Part shown: piece by piece, positions 1 through 4,954 of the stretch | Layout: the number at the start of each line of letters is the position of its first letter | Numbering within the stretch: position 1 is the stretch's first letter | Source of the DNA: RGIG8748 sp045544515 | GTDB lineage: Bacteria > Bacillota > Clostridia > UMGS1810 | Direction of reading: 5' to 3' | DNA: 6,625 bases | Assembly (NCBI GenBank): GCA_045544515.1 | Contig: JAZPZD010000006.1 | Coordinates: 1 to 6,625 of the forward strand | Notes under the pieces: generated by a model | The model's input: the letters and a program-made list of their open reading frames with translations, nothing else | The model's database searches: none | What the model was told of the DNA's origin: nothing | Program-made: the position numbers and the translations under genes

Positions 1-1
1 G

Positions 2-108
2 GTTTTAAAATGTCAAATTCGTCTGATACTTCATAAAATCTCTTGAAAATACCTATGTATTCCCTGCGAGATTTTACTTGTTTCATACAAATTTGTCTAT
101 TTTAAAAC
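2..108. repeat. Long imperfect palindrome with GTTTTAAAAT tips
   Basis: The arms 2-42 and 68-108 are inverted copies of each other. Both begin with GTTTTAAAAT (2-11; the complement of 99-108) and both end on the loop side with TAAAATCTC (34-42; the complement of 68-76). The middles share CAAATT and TGA-AC blocks with small gaps and mismatches. The 25-nt loop contains a further perfect hairpin, AATAC-CTAT-GTATT (48-61). I see no coding frame here. As RNA this would be one long hairpin; as DNA it resembles a small palindromic mobile repeat (MITE-like). The window starts at its edge, so its true left limit is unknown. Confidence 0.6.
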
Positions 109-115
109 TCTTCGA

Positions 116-221
116 CCTTAAATGCATAAAATTTAGTACAAATTTTCTGCGGAGGACGAAGGAAGGCTGACGCCTTGCGAGGACGACAAATAAAAAGTGT
201 GCAAATTTTAAAAATTTAAGG
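116..221. repeat. Second imperfect inverted repeat with GC-rich core
   Basis: The outer arms 116-134 and 203-221 pair at 16 of 19 positions: CCTTAAAT with ATTTAAGG at the tips, then an 8-bp TAAAATTT block after three mismatches. At the centre is the hairpin AAGGC-TGAC-GCCTT (163-176), flanked by two direct copies of GAGGACGA (152-159 and 179-186). The core is visibly richer in G and C than the A/T-rich arms. It lies directly upstream of yigZ, 47 bases before the start codon. It could be a dispersed intergenic repeat or a structured leader; its function is not known to me. Confidence 0.5.
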
Positions 222-267
222 CATACGGTGTTCAGCTCCCGTGTGCTTAAGCGAAAGGCAAACCACT

Positions 268-894
268 ATGGCAAATGATGATTTATATATTTCTGTTGAA
301 AAACCTTCTACTGCAGAAATAACAGAAAAGAAATCCAGATTTATATCCAATATTATTCATACCGAAACCGAAGAGGACGCAGTTAAGTTTATAGAAAAAA
401 TTCGCAAACAGCATTACAGCGCAAGGCACAATGTCTATGCGTATATTCTGTCCAACGGCATAAAGAAATACACCGATGACGGAGAACCGTCTAAAACAGG
501 CGGATTTCCTATTCTTGAAATGCTCGAAAAACAAGGCATTACTGATGTTGTCTGTGTAGTAACCAGATATTTTGGCGGTACACTTTTGGGTACAGGCGGA
601 CTTGTAAGAGCATACACCGAGGCTGCCAAGCAGGGACTTTTGGCATCCGGAACCGTAACTATGAAAAAGTGCGCTCTTTTCGAAATTCGTCTATCGTATT
701 CTCTTCTCGGTTCGGTGGAACACCTGCTCAAAAAGTACGGTGCAATGTTTGAGGACAAATCCTACGCAGAAGAAATATGCCTTACTGTATCTGTTCTTTG
801 GGAAAACGCTCCCCTATTGACAGATAGTATCAAAAACGACTTTGCAAACACGGTAGAAATATATTCGAAAGGTCAGGTGTACCGAAAAGTATGA
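268..894 (+). CDS. yigZ: YigZ/IMPACT family protein
   Basis: This 208-residue protein is the usual length for bacterial YigZ. The N-terminal IMPACT/UPF0029 domain (about residues 15-125) carries the family signature: DDGEPSKTGG at 70-79, then VVTRYFGG at 97-104 followed by TLLGTGGLVRAY. A DUF1949-like ferredoxin-fold domain fills about 138-208. The family has a ribosomal-S5-like fold and, in eukaryotes, links to translational control; the bacterial role is unsettled. I chose ATG 268 over the in-frame GTG at 241 because GAAAGG (253-258) sits about 9 bases upstream of it, and MANDDLY fits the family's N-terminus. The stop overlaps the next start (ATGA), so it is probably translationally coupled to the penicillin-binding protein gene. 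Function beyond the family name is inference. Confidence 0.93.
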   Translation: MANDDLYISVEKPSTAEITEKKSRFISNIIHTETEEDAVKFIEKIRKQHYSARHNVYAYILSNGIKKYTDDGEPSKTGGFPILEMLEKQGITDVVCVVTRYFGGTLLGTGGLVRAYTEAAKQGLLASGTVTMKKCALFEIRLSYSLLGSVEHLLKKYGAMFEDKSYAEEICLTVSVLWENAPLLTDSIKNDFANTVEIYSKGQVYRKV

Positions 895-2309
895 CCAACA
901 AAAAAATCACATGGCTCCTTGCAATAATCAGCGTGATGTTTTTGTCCATAATAATATATCTTACAGCATTTGACCTTGTAAACCACGACAAATATGCAGT
1001 GGATATTTCTACCGAGCGTGAAAACTATGTGGTAAGAGGCAAAATTTACGACAGAAACAAAACTCTCCTTGCAAATAGTACCGGAATTGGTGCAGGTCAA
1101 AAAAGAGAGTATCCATACAAAAATCTCTATGCACATCTTATCGGTTACAAATCCGACACATCGGGCTCAAATGATATAGAAAAATTCTACAACAGCGACC
1201 TGATGGGCAAATCTTCTGCACCGCTTGTGGGCGGTTTTGTTACATTTTTTAAAGATATAAAATCCATGACGGGAGACACTTCAAACTCTTACGGCGACAA
1301 TATCACACTTACCATTGACCACAGACTTCAGCAAGCTGCACACGACGCACTTGGCAATTACAAAGGTGCAGTGGTTGCCCTTAATCCGCAAACAGGCGAA
1401 GTTCTTGCAATGGTTAGCAAACCCGACTTTGACCCAAGCAGCGACAAGGTTAAAAGTGAGATTGACAACGCTACCAAGCTCAATAACAATGCTCTTTTAA
1501 GACGAGCGACATTAGAAAACTATTCGCCCGGTTCTACATTTAAGATTGTTGTTGCCGCATCTATGATAGAAAACGGCTGTGATGACTTTGTATTTGATGA
1601 CAATAGTGAGCTTACTGTCAAGATAAAAAATTACGGCGAGGGCGAGGGCAAATTTTTGGGCGAAACTGATCTTTTGCTTGGATTTAAAAACTCGAGCAAC
1701 ATTTATTTTTCCGAGGCGGCGATTAATCTCGGCTCGGAAAAGCTTATAAAAACTGCCAAAAACTTTTTGTTCGAAGAAAATCTTATGTTAGATAGACTCG
1801 GTGTTGCAAAAAGTACACTACCTCAAAAAATTGAGTCAAACGGAGATATCACAAACACCGCACTCGGTCAGGGTGATGTAAAGACCTCACCGCTGCATCT
1901 TGCTATGATTGCCTCTGCAGTTGCCAATGACGGAATTATGATGAAACCGTATATAGTTTCGCAGATTTCGGGCCCTGCAGGCAGCAGAGCAAAACCTCAA
2001 AAACTCAAAAAATGCATAACCGCTGCTACCGCATCAAAGCTAAAAGATTTGATGAAAGAATGTGTTTTGTCCGGTACGGGAGCAATGGCTCAAGTATACG
2101 GCAAAGATGTATGCGGCAAAACCGGCACCAGCGAAATAGATACCAAGGCAGGTACGGCCAATGCCCTTTTTATAGGATTTGCACCATATGACAACCCGCA
2201 AATTGCTATATGCGTTGTAGCTGAAAATCTGCCAAACAATAACACCGGCGGAACGGTTGCCGCACCAATAGCTAAAAAAGTAATTCAAAAATATTTTGAG
2301 CTTAACTGA
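891..2309 (+). CDS. Class B penicillin-binding protein (PbpA/FtsI-like transpeptidase)
   Basis: This 472-residue peptidoglycan DD-transpeptidase cross-links cell wall outside the membrane. A single N-terminal membrane anchor spans about residues 7-28. A short PBP-dimer-like region follows (RGKIYDRN at 49-56 and REYPYKNLYAHLIGY at 72-86). The transpeptidase domain covers about 135-470 and has all three active-site motifs: STFK with nucleophile Ser215 and Lys218, SSN at 268-270, and KTGT at 410-413. There is no long dimerisation domain and no PASTA repeat, so it resembles the short PbpA type often paired with FtsW/RodA in Gram-positives; no such partner is in the window. ATG 891 overlaps the yigZ stop by four bases, with AAAGGTCAGG (868-877) upstream. 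The exact role (division, elongation or sporulation) cannot be decided here. Confidence 0.95.
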   Translation: MTNKKITWLLAIISVMFLSIIIYLTAFDLVNHDKYAVDISTERENYVVRGKIYDRNKTLLANSTGIGAGQKREYPYKNLYAHLIGYKSDTSGSNDIEKFYNSDLMGKSSAPLVGGFVTFFKDIKSMTGDTSNSYGDNITLTIDHRLQQAAHDALGNYKGAVVALNPQTGEVLAMVSKPDFDPSSDKVKSEIDNATKLNNNALLRRATLENYSPGSTFKIVVAASMIENGCDDFVFDDNSELTVKIKNYGEGEGKFLGETDLLLGFKNSSNIYFSEAAINLGSEKLIKTAKNFLFEENLMLDRLGVAKSTLPQKIESNGDITNTALGQGDVKTSPLHLAMIASAVANDGIMMKPYIVSQISGPAGSRAKPQKLKKCITAATASKLKDLMKECVLSGTGAMAQVYGKDVCGKTGTSEIDTKAGTANALFIGFAPYDNPQIAICVVAENLPNNNTGGTVAAPIAKKVIQKYFELN

Positions 2310-2311
2310 AT

Positions 2312-2359
2312 AAATCATCTCCGATGTGTTGAAAATAAGCATACGGAGGTGATTTTTTT
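2312..2359 (+). promoter_or_regulatory. Terminator-like hairpin that contains the rbr ribosome-binding site
   Basis: Positions 2312-2323 (AAATCATCTCCG) pair fully with 2344-2355 (CGGAGGTGATTT): 12 bp with a single G-U wobble at 2318/2349. Beyond a one-base bulge, 2324-2326 can add three pairs with 2340-2342. Seven Ts (2353-2359) follow, so the structure has the shape of an intrinsic terminator for the PBP transcript. The same 3' arm is the Shine-Dalgarno GGAGGTGAT (2345-2353) of rbr, and the T-run enters its TTG start (2358-2360). When folded, the hairpin would hide the ribosome site. Termination, translational masking or both are inference; the pairing is directly visible. Confidence 0.65.
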
Positions 2360-2957
2360 GAATTTACAACAAAGTGAAACAAAGATTAATCTGATGCGTG
2401 CTTTTGCGGGAGAAAGTATGGCACGAAACAGATACAACATGGCAGCATCCAAGGCGAACAGCGAGGGATATTACGCAATAGGAAGAGTTTTTGATTTTAC
2501 TGCAAAACAAGAACAAGCCCACGCCAGTGTATTTTATAAGTTTTTAAAAGAACTAAACGACATCAACTTTGACATATGTGCATCTTACCCCATTAATGTG
2601 TACGACTCAACTATCAAACATATCGAAGCGGCGGCTAAAAACGAATACGAGGAATACGAGTCTGCATACAGGAGTTTTTCCGACATTGCAAGACAAGAAG
2701 GTTTCAACGCCATTGCAAACGCTTTTAGCCAGATAAGTGAGATTGAAAAAATCCATGGTGACAGGTTCAACGACCTCAAAACTATGCTTGAAAGCGGAAA
2801 TATGTACAAAGGCAGCGACGATACAATATGGGTTTGCACCAATTGCGGACATATCCACACAGGAAACAGTGTTCCTGCTGCTTGTCCTGTTTGCTTGCAT
2901 CCGCAAGGTTATTTTATCAAAGATTGCTTTAAAGACAAAACGACTATTTTGTTATAA
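2358..2957 (+). CDS. rbr: Rubrerythrin
   Basis: This 199-residue non-haem iron protein reduces hydrogen peroxide in the cytoplasm of anaerobes, taking electrons through its rubredoxin domain. The N-terminal four-helix ferritin-like domain (1-140) carries the expected diiron ligands: Glu19, Glu52, His55, Glu96, Glu99, Glu130 and His133. The C-terminal rubredoxin-like domain has CxxC pairs at Cys160/163 and Cys176/179 for one iron. The start is TTG 2358, eight bases after GGAGG (2345-2349). The upstream in-frame GTG at 2349 overlaps the Shine-Dalgarno and cannot use it. The hairpin at 2312-2359 covers this ribosome site, suggesting control separate from the PBP gene. The gene for the 57-residue protein follows 11 bases after the stop, its Shine-Dalgarno adjoining the stop codon. 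Confidence 0.95.
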   Translation: MNLQQSETKINLMRAFAGESMARNRYNMAASKANSEGYYAIGRVFDFTAKQEQAHASVFYKFLKELNDINFDICASYPINVYDSTIKHIEAAAKNEYEEYESAYRSFSDIARQEGFNAIANAFSQISEIEKIHGDRFNDLKTMLESGNMYKGSDDTIWVCTNCGHIHTGNSVPAACPVCLHPQGYFIKDCFKDKTTILL

Positions 2958-2968
2958 GGAGATATAAT

Positions 2969-3142
2969 ATGTGCTCTAAAGGTTTTTGGGGTGGCATTAT
3001 AACCGGCACAATGATTGGTGCAGCAATCGGTATGCTTGCAGACCCTATAAATGACAGACAACACAAAAAAATTAACAGCAGTGCTTCGCACATATTCAAG
3101 ACAATCGGCTCGGTTGTAGACGGAATAATGAACAATATGTAA
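2969..3142 (+). CDS. Small YtxH-like glycine-rich protein
   Basis: This 57-residue open frame starts at ATG 2969, with TAAGGAG (2955-2961) ending seven bases upstream; its first three bases are the rbr stop, so the two genes are probably co-transcribed. Residues 6-24 (FWGGIITGTMIGAAIGMLA) form one hydrophobic, glycine-spaced segment, followed by a polar tail (DPINDRQHKK) and an amphipathic C-terminus. This organisation is typical of YtxH-like small membrane-associated proteins seen in Firmicutes, often with general-stress genes. No catalytic motif is visible. The strong Shine-Dalgarno and tight spacing support it being real. Its function is unknown, and the YtxH likeness rests on pattern only. 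Confidence 0.75.
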   Translation: MCSKGFWGGIITGTMIGAAIGMLADPINDRQHKKINSSASHIFKTIGSVVDGIMNNM

Positions 3143-3167
3143 CAAACATTTAGGAAGGCAAAAAAAG

Positions 3168-3197
3168 ATGCAGAATAAGCGAACTGAACTCAAATAA
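3168..3197 (+). other. Nine-codon ORF with a ribosome site, running into a palindrome
   Basis: AGGAAGG (3152-3158) sits nine bases before ATG 3168. The frame reads MQNKRTELK and stops at TAA 3195-3197, inside the 5' arm of a strong hairpin. It could be a leader-type peptide, the start of a gene cut off by insertion of the palindromic element, or chance. There is no downstream plus-strand gene for a leader to control. Confidence 0.25.
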
Positions 3198-3262
3198 GCA
3201 TAGCCTTATTTGAGGATACCCGAAGCTGTATAGAGATACAGCGAGAGGTGAAGTTCGCTTAT
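3175..3262 (+). ncRNA. Candidate three-way-junction RNA fold of unknown class
   Basis: P1 is a perfect 11-bp stem (3175-3185 with 3252-3262, ATAAGCGAACT). P2 is a perfect 10-bp hairpin (3189-3198 with 3205-3214, CTCAAATAAG, six-base loop). P3 is a perfect 7-bp hairpin (3225-3231 with 3236-3242, GCTGTAT, loop AGAG). The linkers are GAA, GATACCCGAA and GAGAGGTGA. ACC (3218-3220) can pair with GGT (3247-3249), which would extend P3 across a CGAA/GAGA internal loop rich in G-A appositions. I do not recognise a named riboswitch or ribozyme consensus. Whether it is transcribed as a functional RNA is inference. Confidence 0.35.
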
Positions 3263-3283
3263 AGCTTATAGGCTAAAAATACG

Positions 3284-3330
3284 AGAAATCTGCTGTTTGG
3301 CAGATTTCTACATATTTTTATTAATTTTTG
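3284..3330 (+). terminator. Bidirectional intrinsic terminator between rbr and spoVT operons
   Basis: A perfect 10-bp stem, AGAAATCTGC (3284-3293) with GCAGATTTCT (3300-3309), closes a six-base loop. On the plus strand it is followed by ACATATTTTTATTAATTTTTG; on the minus strand it is followed by CGTATTTTTAG. It can therefore end both the rbr-side transcript and the spoVT transcript. The T-tracts are interrupted on both sides, so its efficiency is uncertain. Confidence 0.6.
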
Positions 3331-3375
3331 TATAACAAGCCTATAAGCGTTCTGCGCTTTCTTTTACATTCCTAT

Positions 3376-3915
3376 TTATATTTCCATTTGTTTTGCCAGG
3401 AACATTGATGCCGCATTGGCGAGCTTGATTTCTACATCGGTCATTTTGTCCTTTTCGTCGGAACGCATTACCACAACATTGCCAAGCACATCCCCTTCAG
3501 AAATAATCGGCGATATAACCCCTGCGGTATATTTTTCGTAATGGTCTGTTACCGGGACAGTTTTTGTATCGGTACAAACAAAAGCAGTTTTTTCTTCCAT
3601 TACCCTTTCCATTTCCATACTTACAGGCTTTTCGAACAAATCTCTCTTTGCAACACCTGCTGTGGCAATTATGGAATCCTTGTCTGTAATACACACAGGG
3701 TATCCGGTTGTTTTGTAAAGTGTTTCTGCATACTGAAATGCAAAGTCGCCAAGCTCGTTTACGGGAGAATATTTTTTGAATATCACTCCTCCCTCTCTGT
3801 CTGTGTATATTTCAAGCGGATCTCCTTCGCGGATTCTCATTGTTCTGCGGATTTCTTTTGGAATTACTACGCGTCCAAGGTCGTCTATTCTTCTAACTAT
3901 ACCGGTAGCTTTCAT
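3376..3915 (-). CDS. spoVT: Stage V sporulation protein T (SpoVT)
   Basis: This 179-residue transcription factor acts in the forespore, tuning sigma-G-dependent genes in Bacillus. The N-terminal AbrB swapped-hairpin DNA-binding domain (about 1-50) is near-textbook: MKATGIVRRIDDLGRVVIPK, then EIRRTMRIREGDPLEIYTDREG. A GAF-like sensor domain follows (about 56-178), with the family's YKTTGYPVCITDKDSIIATAG stretch (68-88). The length matches the family. ATG 3915 is preceded by AAAAGGAG (3927-3934 on this strand) at an 11-base spacing. It is probably a single-gene unit, separated from the upstream gene by a terminator and sharing a bidirectional terminator with the convergent rbr operon. This is the best marker that the host forms endospores. 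Confidence 0.96.
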   Translation of the reverse strand: MKATGIVRRIDDLGRVVIPKEIRRTMRIREGDPLEIYTDREGGVIFKKYSPVNELGDFAFQYAETLYKTTGYPVCITDKDSIIATAGVAKRDLFEKPVSMEMERVMEEKTAFVCTDTKTVPVTDHYEKYTAGVISPIISEGDVLGNVVVMRSDEKDKMTDVEIKLANAASMFLAKQMEI

Positions 3916-3973
3916 ATCAAAGTTTACTCCTTTTGCGTTGATTTACATAGATATTGTTTGTAAGACAAGGAAT

Positions 3974-4002
3974 TTTTATGTAAGGAAAAAGGTGGTTATT
4001 TA
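3974..4002 (-). promoter_or_regulatory. spoVT: Possible forespore sigma promoter for spoVT
   Basis: On the minus strand, TAAATA (3997-4002) lies 16 bases before CATAAAA (3974-3980). These resemble the sigma-F/sigma-G -35 (TGAATA-like) and -10 (CATACTA-like) boxes, at the right distance upstream of spoVT. Each box departs from consensus and the spacer is a base or two short, so this is tentative. In Bacillus, spoVT is sigma-G-controlled. Confidence 0.25.
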
Positions 4003-4017
4003 TAAAAAATATAACAG

Positions 4018-4053
4018 AAACGAGCCAAAAGGAAAATTCCCTTTGGCTCGTTT
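4018..4053 (-). terminator. Strong hairpin terminator after the cysteine-rich membrane protein gene
   Basis: The 12-bp perfect stem AAACGAGCCAAA (4018-4029) with TTTGGCTCGTTT (4042-4053) is extended past one mismatch by four more pairs (GGAA with TTCC). It starts nine bases past the stop of the 4063-4467 gene and insulates that gene from spoVT. On the minus strand the downstream T-rich tract is interrupted (TTTCTGTTATATTTTTT). Confidence 0.7.
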
Positions 4054-4062
4054 TGGGATGGT

Positions 4063-4467
4063 TTAGTTATCTCTTTCGCAACCGTAGGCACATTTTACAA
4101 AACATACTGTAGCTGTAATAATAAGAGAAAAGAAAAATATAAGCGCTCCTGTTATAAGTGCTCCCACAATGCTTGTGGCTGCAAATGTTATGGCAAGAAG
4201 AATAACCGCCGCAAGAATTGTACCGAGTATTCCGATTAAAATGGCATTTAAACTTGCACAAAAACATCTGCATCTTGCCACAGGTGTTGACAGTGCTGAT
4301 GCAAAATACGAAACTCCAAGATATACAACCGCAATACCCAATAATACCCACAAAAATGCAGGTGTTACTGTTATAGTAGCTGTAATGGTAAGAAGAGTTG
4401 TAACAGCACCCAGGATAATACTTGCAATGAGTGCAAGCACTACACAATTAAATCTGCAATTACACAT
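4063..4467 (-). CDS. Cysteine-rich four-helix membrane protein, unknown function
   Basis: This is a 134-residue protein of a family I cannot name. Four hydrophobic segments are visible, about residues 8-30, 38-60, 73-95 and 98-121. It has nine cysteines in three groups of three: Cys2/4/8 at the N-terminus, Cys66/68/70 (RCRCFC) between helices 2 and 3, and Cys122/126/130 after helix 4. With four helices all three groups fall on the same membrane face. The nearby positive residues (Arg5, Arg65, Arg67, Lys125, Arg132) suggest that face is cytoplasmic. This would suit a metal or iron-sulphur site, but that is inference. ATG 4467 has the ideal site GGAGGTGAT (4473-4481), spacer about 9. It appears monocistronic: the strong terminator at 4018-4053 lies downstream, and upstream is A/T-rich sequence with no clear promoter, then a transposon remnant. 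Confidence 0.8.
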   Translation of the reverse strand: MCNCRFNCVVLALIASIILGAVTTLLTITATITVTPAFLWVLLGIAVVYLGVSYFASALSTPVARCRCFCASLNAILIGILGTILAAVILLAITFAATSIVGALITGALIFFFSLIITATVCFVKCAYGCERDN

Positions 4468-4601
4468 TTAAAATCACCTCCGATACCAATATATGATATC
4501 GAAAAGCAGTATGTGAACATAATAAAAGAATTGTTTTTTACTCTACATAGTATCTATTATAAAAACAATACCACTCATTGGGTATATCCACTTGTCCTGT
4601 G

Positions 4602-4877
4602 CTATTGGGGACGTGCCTGTTTTTGCACATTTGATGCTCTTGTTATTATTCCTCGGGATATTCCTGTGATTCTTTCCAATTGTCCAATTGTAAATCCTTG
4701 CTCTCTTAAGTTGTGTATAATTTGGTTTCGCTCTACTTTGGAAAGTAAACTTATTTTTTCTGCTTCTATCCCTTTTGTTAATTTAAACAGTTTTCGCTTT
4801 AACTGATTATCTGTTAATACTTTTTGTATTTGATATTGAAAAATCCTCTTCTTCATTACTAACATGAAAAACTTCAT
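4602..4877 (-). pseudogene. C-terminal remnant of a REP-associated/IS200-like transposase
   Basis: This 91-codon frame ends in a helix-turn-helix-like segment, ERNQIIHNLREQGFTIGQLE followed by RITGISRGII (49-78). That pattern is typical of the C-terminal tail of clostridial Y1/REP-associated tyrosine transposases. The catalytic HUH motif and tyrosine that lie in the N-terminal domain of such enzymes are absent, and no Shine-Dalgarno precedes either possible ATG (4877 or 4856). The last residues, VQKQARPQ, are encoded by the left inverted repeat itself, so the gene once ended inside the element's terminus. It is probably untranslated. A stand-alone small DNA-binding protein is a less likely alternative. 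Confidence 0.6.
4607..4628 (+). repeat. Left terminal inverted repeat of the IS remnant
   Basis: This 22-bp end begins GGGGACGTGCCTG and ends TTTTGCAC. It pairs with 4893-4914 at 21 of 22 positions; the single mismatch is at 4620. It also encodes the C-terminus of the transposase remnant on the opposite strand. Confidence 0.8.
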
Positions 4878-4892
4878 TTAGTCAACGAAAAC

Positions 4893-4914
4893 GTGCAAAA
4901 TCAGGCACGTCCCC
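4893..4914 (-). repeat. Right terminal inverted repeat of the IS remnant
   Basis: This is the inverted partner of 4607-4628: GTGCAAAA, then TCAGGCACGTCCCC. It precedes the transposase remnant on the minus strand. An extra ACGTCCCCA copy lies 30 bases further out. Confidence 0.8.
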
Positions 4915-4954
4915 ATTTACATTTGTCCTTGTCCATACGTCCCCAAGTGGCACA

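Larger units (their letters stand above)
3170..3355. repeat. Dense palindromic intergenic element, possible MITE or structured RNA
   Basis: The element is bounded by the 6-bp inverted pair GCAGAA (3170-3175) and TTCTGC (3350-3355). Almost the whole interval can be paired: a three-way fold at 3175-3262, then an 11-bp perfect stem, 3264-3274 with 3338-3348 (GCTTATAGGCT), enclosing the terminator hairpin at 3284-3309. The motif GCTTATA is repeated in tandem (3257-3263 and 3264-3270), so the middle strand can pair either upstream or downstream. It fills the gap between two convergent transcription units and has no long coding frame. A mobile palindromic repeat and a structured RNA are both compatible. 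Confidence 0.5.
4588..4950. mobile_element. Decayed IS200/RAYT-type element with 22-bp inverted repeats
   Basis: The core element is 4607-4914. Its ends, 4607-4628 and 4893-4914, are inverted copies matching at 21 of 22 positions, with GGGGACGTGCCTG outermost. Outside these, CCACTTG (4588-4594) is inverted as CAAGTGG (4944-4950), and a second copy of ACGTCCCCA (4937-4945) repeats the right tip (4907-4915) 30 bases away, so the original element may have been wider. The interior retains only the 3' part of a transposase-like gene, indicating an internally deleted, non-autonomous or dead copy. No clear short target duplication is visible. The right edge is five bases from the stop of the immunity-like gene. 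Confidence 0.65.

Noticed and set aside
241..267. GTG 241 as the yigZ start, adding nine residues
   Set aside because: It has no ribosome site, and GAAAGG within this stretch serves ATG 268.
435..758. Minus-strand frame of 107 codons within yigZ
   Set aside because: It is antisense to the strongest conserved blocks of YigZ and has no ribosome site.
2349..2357. GTG 2349 as the rubrerythrin start, adding three residues
   Set aside because: The GTG is part of the Shine-Dalgarno GGAGGTGAT itself, while TTG 2358 has the correct eight-base spacing.
3186..3252. TPP-riboswitch-like phrase TGAG-GATACCC...CAGCGAGAGGTGAAG
   Set aside because: The resemblance is partial: the 5' GGGG arm and the GAACCTGAT core are missing, P3 is a simple perfect hairpin, and no thiamine gene follows.
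3175..3262. Hammerhead or twister-type ribozyme
   Set aside because: The CTGATGA/GAAA hammerhead core is absent and no twister core is visible, although three helices meet at a junction.
3541..4066. Plus-strand frames of 140 and 96 codons opposite spoVT
   Set aside because: They are antisense to a clear spoVT gene, of odd composition (rich in Cys, Tyr and Phe, or Ser and Ile), with no domain pattern.
4513..4806. Plus-strand 97-codon frame across the IS remnant
   Set aside because: It lies antisense to the transposase remnant, has no family features and crosses the inverted repeat; it is a shadow frame.
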